Below, in pieces: positions 61,769 to 64,000 of a stretch of DNA of 64,000 nucleotides. Position 1 is the stretch's first letter. Each line of letters opens with the position of its first letter. The notes beneath the pieces were generated by a model, which was given only the letters and a program-made list of their open reading frames with translations, was not told the DNA's origin and made no database searches. Made by a program: the position numbers and the translations under genes. Source of the DNA: Phaeotremella fagi (Eukaryota; Basidiomycota; Tremellomycetes; Tremellales; Phaeotremellaceae); NCBI GenBank assembly GCA_001599715.1, contig BCHU01000006.1:664765-728764 (forward strand), in the 5' to 3' direction.

Positions 61769-62509
61769 CTTGGTCTACTTTGTCTAACTGTAACTGTTTA
61801 CTTGGCTTGAGCGGTCACTGTTTCCCGTTGTTATCATGGAATACTAATGGAAAGTATCTCTCTACGCCCAACTTTACTAAGCGTCCACCTTCCCCCCCTT
61901 AATTATCACTCAATACCACGTGTCCCATCCGGTATCTGCCCTGAATCCCTACGTATCCCTTTCCGTATTTCTCGGTGGACTCGCAGATTACGATTTTCAA
62001 TTGACATAATTCACTTTCTGACCGAAGATCCTGCAGATCAAGATGATCTTGACGATTTGATTATTTGATTCACAGAGATGATTGATTTTACTTGGCTGGG
62101 GACGTGGCTAGTCAGACGGAGAATTGCGGGATTAGACTAAGGTATTAAAGAGATTTTCAACTCGACAAATCTGGACAAACATCAAATGCAAGATCGTTTC
62201 CTATATTGGCCGAAATAAATATTGTTTGATTTCACCAATACCGATGTGCACCCTCGCATGAAGTTTCCTAAGACTACAGCTCTCGTTAACTAGATGCCGG
62301 GTTTTGGATGGTATTCAGATGTGGCAAAAATCAATCTCTTTGACTGAGCTGTCCAGCACGTCTCCTCAAAGGAACGACGACAACGAAACAGCACGTCATG
62401 CCTCTCCTTTGAGCACAACGAAGACATTCAAGTTTCGAGATGAAAGATATATAGTAGACACAGACCGTTACTTAGCTATCTTTCCTCAATATCTATCTTT
62501 CTTTTCGAA
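61769..62509. other. Divergent intergenic region
   Basis: About 740 bases lie between the thioesterase start and the first gene of the right-edge pair. From about 62305 onward the sequence is duplicated upstream of the next gene (see findings). No gene supported. Confidence 0.55.
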
Positions 62510-63042
62510 ATGTCCAGTTTCAGATTCTCAAGCAACTATCAAAGTCCCAACGACAACGAATGGGGTGTGAGTTGAATTTTCTCTTCTAAGTCCATCTGCT
62601 GATTAATTTGAAGTACAATTTTTCCGGATCTTGGGGTGGTAAGAATGGTCTTTCAGAGTCTGTCGCTGGCTATATCACTGTGGAATCAACCGGAGTTCCA
62701 CAAACTGGCAATTGGTCCCAATCTGGCTCCTATTCTACATTCACTGGTTTCAAATCCTCGGGAGACACCACGATGATGATCAAGAACTATCAAGAAGAAG
62801 AAATCGACACCAACAACCCAAACACTGGTCCCCTGGTTCTCAAATACGACAATGGGTTGAATCTAACCCTTCTCGAAGACATCAATCTTACTTTGGGTAA
62901 GAAAACTCTCAAGTATCTCTCAATGAAGAAAGACAACTTCAAAATCACCTGTAGTGGTAGTGGTTCAGTCACTTTACCCAGTACTTTCAGAGATAAAGTC
63001 AATTTAGTCTATGGAAAGAAAGGAGGTGATAGTGAGGATTAG
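62510..63042 (+). CDS. Unrecognised 161-residue protein, right-edge tandem copy 1
   Basis: ATG 62510 encodes a short exon 1 (MSSFRFSSNYQSPNDNEWG). An intron at 62567-62613 (47 nt) joins it in phase to YNFSGSWGGKNG. The body is strand-like and polar: FTGFKSSGDTTMMIKNYQ, EEEIDTNNPNTGPLVLKYD, LNLTLLEDINLTLGKK and SVTLPSTFRDKVNLVYGKK. No signal peptide, membrane segment or known motif is seen. A paralog follows at 63453 with the same exon layout. I do not recognise a family. Confidence 0.75.
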
Positions 63043-63452
63043 TCTGTGGAAGGTCGTGATGAGGATCCTTTGTAGTCTGGGTTTCAATGAGTGTTACGGA
63101 GTAGGGATCCAATAGATTGTTTTGACGTATGAATTTGAGTGGAGGACCGTGCATAAATAAGCTGCAACGATACTACTTGACCAGAAGGTACAATCTTCCA
63201 ATCAATAGTTAATGATTGAAATCCTATAAAAAGTAATATCAGTGATTTCTCTTCATGCTATGAGTACTGGATGGTTACATTTGGATGTGGCAAAAACCAG
63301 GAGCAGTTTCGCGTCTCATGAAAGGGACGACAAAAACGGCTCCATTACTCTCCTTTGAAAGTAACGAAGACATTCAGCTTTTGAAAGAAGATATATGATA
63401 GACATAAACCGTTAGCTATCTTTCTTCCTTCTGCAATATCTCTCTTATTGAA
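63043..63452. promoter_or_regulatory. Intergenic region with duplicated promoter
   Basis: About 410 bases. The part from about 63268 to the next ATG resembles 62305-62509, including GATGTGGCAAAAA, CTCCTTTGA, AACGAAGACATTCA and CTTAGCTATCTTTC-like blocks. It is therefore a copy of the promoter and leader of the preceding gene. Confidence 0.7.
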
Positions 63453-64000
63453 ATGTCCGAATACAACGATAACTCCCGTATATCAAGGAACTATACAATC
63501 GACACGAGTTCCATCAACGAACAGAGTGTGAGTTTAATCTTCTTTTCAAAGTCCTCCTGCTGATGATAGCAAGATCGGCAAGAAACGAAGTAAAGGCTAT
63601 TCTCGTCAATACCTTGGTTGTATCAACTTAGTTTCAACCGGAGACCTACACAGTCACGACTTGTTGAGTGATAATGAAAAGACTGTTTTCACTGGGTTCG
63701 ATACTTCAGGAGATACCACGATGACGATTGTGGACTACAAAGAGGAGGAGATCGACCCCAACAACCCGAATACGGGACCCCTGGTTCTCACGTACGACAA
63801 GCGGTGTGAACTCACCCTTCTCGAAGACATCAAGCTTACTTTGGGTGAGACCTATATCACACATCTCTTAATGGGGAAAGCCACCTTCAACATCACCTGT
63901 GTTGGCCAAGGTTCACTCACCCTTCCTAGTGCTTTCAGAGATAAAGTCAAACTGGTCTATCGAGAAATCGAAGAAATTGGTGTAAACCATCGAGAGATCG
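63453..64000 (+). CDS. Unrecognised protein, right-edge tandem copy 2 (3' end outside window)
   Basis: ATG 63453 gives exon 1 (MSEYNDNSRISRNYTID, 25 codons), an intron at 63528-63573 (46 nt), then an open frame running off the window. It aligns with the gene at 62510: FTGFDTSGDTTMTIVDYK, EEEIDPNNPNTGPLVLTYD, LTLLEDIKLTLGE, FNITCVGQGSLTLPS and FRDKVKLVYR. The intron sits at the same boundary with the same phase. The frame has no stop up to base 64000. No function known. Confidence 0.75.

Overview
The window is nuclear DNA of a basidiomycete yeast or fungus, most likely a Tremellales relative (Cryptococcus/Kwoniella-like). The evidence is dense protein-coding genes split by many introns of about 40-70 bases (GT..AG, often a CTRAY-like branch site shortly before AG), short intergenic gaps, C-rich 5' leaders, and a conserved fungal gene set. 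The gene models below were built by joining reading frames at splice sites that keep the phase and restore known family motifs. Exact exon ends are given only where I worked them out. No rRNA, tRNA, CRISPR array or intact transposon was found.

Layout. 0-4 kb: start of a polysaccharide deacetylase (minus, cut by the window edge) and a membrane dipeptidyl aminopeptidase (minus). 4.4-7.7 kb: AP-2 sigma (APS2), COX23 and a PQ-loop membrane protein. 8.7-14 kb: two unrecognised Ser-rich/His-rich proteins and a UDP-glycosyltransferase. 14.9-21.6 kb: a very large RING-H2/PH/vWA protein with the domain order of the pheromone scaffolds Ste5/Far1. 22-27 kb: TAD2 (tRNA A34 deaminase), NPR3 (SEACIT/GATOR1) and a short acidic protein resembling Apc15. 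27.2-35.9 kb: an ELMO-domain protein, battenin/BTN1 and cytosolic glutamyl-tRNA synthetase. 36-45 kb: a DUF1746-like membrane protein, a large Ser/Pro-rich protein with a Cys/His cluster, and a CRIB-kinase (PAK). 45.5-46.1 kb: QCR7.

From 46.2 to 56.1 kb the content changes to lineage-restricted and duplicated genes. There is a broken glycerophosphodiesterase remnant, a tandem pair of about 205-residue proteins, a small disordered protein, and repeated cassettes of an unrecognised about 400-residue protein facing an F-box-like protein. One cassette copy has decayed to the last 23 codons of the 400-residue gene. Conserved genes return at 56.2-61.8 kb: a TRAIP-like RING E3 with a PIP-box-like tail, a DAG/sphingoid-base kinase family member, and a THEM6-like hotdog thioesterase. 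The window ends with a second unrecognised tandem pair (62.5 kb to the edge) whose promoters are duplicated as well.

The housekeeping genes look like unconnected loci. A loose theme is polarity and pheromone signalling (Ste5/Far1-like scaffold, PAK kinase, ELMO). The most novel material is the expanding and decaying paralog region at 46-56 kb and the pair at the right edge.
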